Shown: piece by piece, positions 22,369-23,504 of the stretch
Layout of the letters: each line of letters starts with the position of its first letter
Position numbering within the stretch: the stretch's first letter is position 1
NCBI GenBank assembly: GCA_964634885.1
Contig: CAZWLN010000067.1
Span: 1 to 23,504 of the forward strand
Origin: DAINRZ01 sp964634885
GTDB taxonomy: Bacteria; Bacteroidota; Ignavibacteria; Kapaibacteriales; UBA2268
Reading direction: 5' to 3'
Length of the DNA stretch: 23,504 nt
Notes under the pieces: model-generated
Databases searched by the model: none
What the model saw: the letters and a program-made list of their open reading frames with translations, nothing else
What the model was told of the DNA's origin: nothing
Position numbers and translations under genes: made by a program

Positions 22369-23406
22369 ATGAATAGCAGTTTAAACAGAATTGAGCTAAT
22401 ATTTAACGGCAGCCTCACCGACATGGGGCAATACACCGGCAATGACTCACTTAAAGGCGTCTTCTCACCTGTTTTCAGCAACGAAGAAATGTCCCGTTTC
22501 ATGTCCGACCACTATATGACCGAAGAGGGTGTTGCATCCCAGGATTTCGTACTTTACAACCTGTACGAAGGATTGATCAACAAAGCCCTGAATGAACTGT
22601 CATTTACTTCAAAAGACGGGAAAATGAACATCCTCGAAGTGGGTGCCGGCTTCGGCAGTGCAACAATTCCAATCCTGAAAATATTCCCCTCGGCTGAAGT
22701 CTTTGCGAGCGAGCTGAGCCTGCCGATGCTTGCGAAACTGAAACGCAACCTTGCGGGTACAGGCTACGAAAACCGCTGCCACCTGATGCAGCTCAATGCC
22801 GAGAGGCTCGACTTCCAGGGCAACAGCTTCGATTTCATCATCGGGGCTGCCGTCCTCCACCATCTTTTCAATCCCGAAAAGGTATTCGGGCAGGCATACA
22901 GTTTACTGAAACCGGGCGGTACAGCCGTGTTTTTCGAGCCGTTCCGCGAAGGTCATGACATAGTCAGCAGCTTTTACCGATCAATTCTTTCGAGGTCCGG
23001 ATATACCTATGGAGAGAAAACTTTTGCAGGAAAGGTGATAGACGCCTTTAAACGCCTTTCCCATCGCTTAGACAGCGAAGCGGCAAACTATTTATGGAAT
23101 ACGGTGTATGTCTGGGAAAAAATGAAATTAGAAGACAAAACGGATCCGTTCTTTGAAAAAGCCGACGACAAGTGGCTGTTCTCAAAGGATTACTTCACGG
23201 CAATAAAAGATAAATACAATTACAGTCAGTGCAGCTTCTTCCACGTCAGGACCTGGGACCAGGTTTTTGAAGACCACAGCAGCGGCAACTGCAAATCGAA
23301 GTTGCCCGCCTGGGCTCTCGACAGGTACCATCATCTTCTGGAGGACTGGACTCTCCCAATGCGTGAAAGCGATTTCGCCGAAGGCTGCGTGATGATGATG
23401 AAATAG
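22369..23406 (+). CDS. Class I SAM-dependent methyltransferase
   Basis: 345 residues. Rossmann-fold motif I 'ILEVGAGFGSATI' (~88-100) binds SAM; 'VFASELS' (Glu115) fits the acidic residue after strand 2; 'FDFIIGAAVLHHL' (~154-166) is motif II with the His-His typical of methyltransf_11/25 members; 'LLKPGGTAVFFEPF' is motif III. An N-terminal extension of ~80 residues and a C-terminal part of ~150 residues ('YLWNTVYVWEKMKLEDKTD', 'CSFFHVRTWDQVF') are not typical and probably set the substrate, which is unknown. Start ATG at 22369 has only a weak A-rich upstream site. Ends just before a 9-bp tandem repeat. Confidence 0.9.
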   Translation: MNSSLNRIELIFNGSLTDMGQYTGNDSLKGVFSPVFSNEEMSRFMSDHYMTEEGVASQDFVLYNLYEGLINKALNELSFTSKDGKMNILEVGAGFGSATIPILKIFPSAEVFASELSLPMLAKLKRNLAGTGYENRCHLMQLNAERLDFQGNSFDFIIGAAVLHHLFNPEKVFGQAYSLLKPGGTAVFFEPFREGHDIVSSFYRSILSRSGYTYGEKTFAGKVIDAFKRLSHRLDSEAANYLWNTVYVWEKMKLEDKTDPFFEKADDKWLFSKDYFTAIKDKYNYSQCSFFHVRTWDQVFEDHSSGNCKSKLPAWALDRYHHLLEDWTLPMRESDFAEGCVMMMK

Positions 23407-23410
23407 TTCG

Positions 23411-23464
23411 TCAAGTTTATCAAGTTTATCAAGTTTATCAAGTTTATCAAGTTCATCAAGTTTG
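23411..23464. repeat. 9-bp tandem repeat (TCAAGTTTA) x 6
   Basis: Four exact copies of TCAAGTTTA, then TCAAGTTCA and TCAAGTTTG. It starts five bases after the methyltransferase stop codon (TAG). A simple repeat of this type can vary in copy number. Confidence 0.9.
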
Positions 23465-23504
23465 TAAAGTAAGAAGAAAAAGTCCGTGTTACTTTCCCCT
23501 TCCC

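Overview
The window looks like a chromosomal segment from a member of the Bacteroidota/Chlorobiota/Ignavibacteriota (FCB) group. Three signs point this way. Several secreted proteins end in a type IX secretion (T9SS, Por) sorting domain with an 'FPNP'/'YPNP' motif. A tRNA gene is preceded by a near-perfect Bacteroidota-type promoter (TTGG, 19 bases, TATATTTG). A GlmU-like protein belongs to the alternative family typical of these phyla. The genus cannot be told from the sequence.

Positions 1-178 are a degenerate CCAGCCACC tandem repeat; 179-846 hold no convincing gene. Positions 847-6002 (minus strand) form a tight six-gene operon: an ECF sigma factor, a membrane anti-sigma-like protein with a beta-strand-rich tail, a lipoprotein-like protein with an Ig-like domain, a Cys-rich secreted protein, a beta-propeller protein with a T9SS tail, and a small T9SS protein. 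This reads as a surface-signalling regulon that carries its own cargo. After an AT-rich gap comes tRNA-Ser(GCU) with promoter and terminator (6521-6718).

Positions about 6750-13375 are an accessory island. Both edges carry arrays of 'cgcaaaggcgcaaag' and GCCCC-GGC-GGGGC repeats, including a direct repeat of about 165 bp at each edge. Between them, all on the minus strand, is a chain of broken RHS C-terminal fragments. Each is followed by small AT-rich genes: a two-gene membrane module present twice as diverged paralogues, and a 473-residue exported protein. A HicBA toxin-antitoxin pair lies inside the chain and a DUF4160/DUF2442 pair at its upstream end. I read this as a graveyard and store of displaced RHS toxin tips with candidate immunity genes. 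The tandem repeat seen at the window start is inserted in frame in the RHS core of at least two fragments.

Positions 13456-23504 are ordinary chromosome: an OsmC-family peroxidase and a DUF3795 protein (plus), a membrane protein with possible winged-helix ends (minus), a giant WD40 protein with 21 repeats and a T9SS tail (minus), a cluster of dispersed hairpins, a Cys/Met-metabolism PLP enzyme (minus), the GlmU-like protein and a SAM methyltransferase (both plus), and a 9-bp tandem repeat at the right end.
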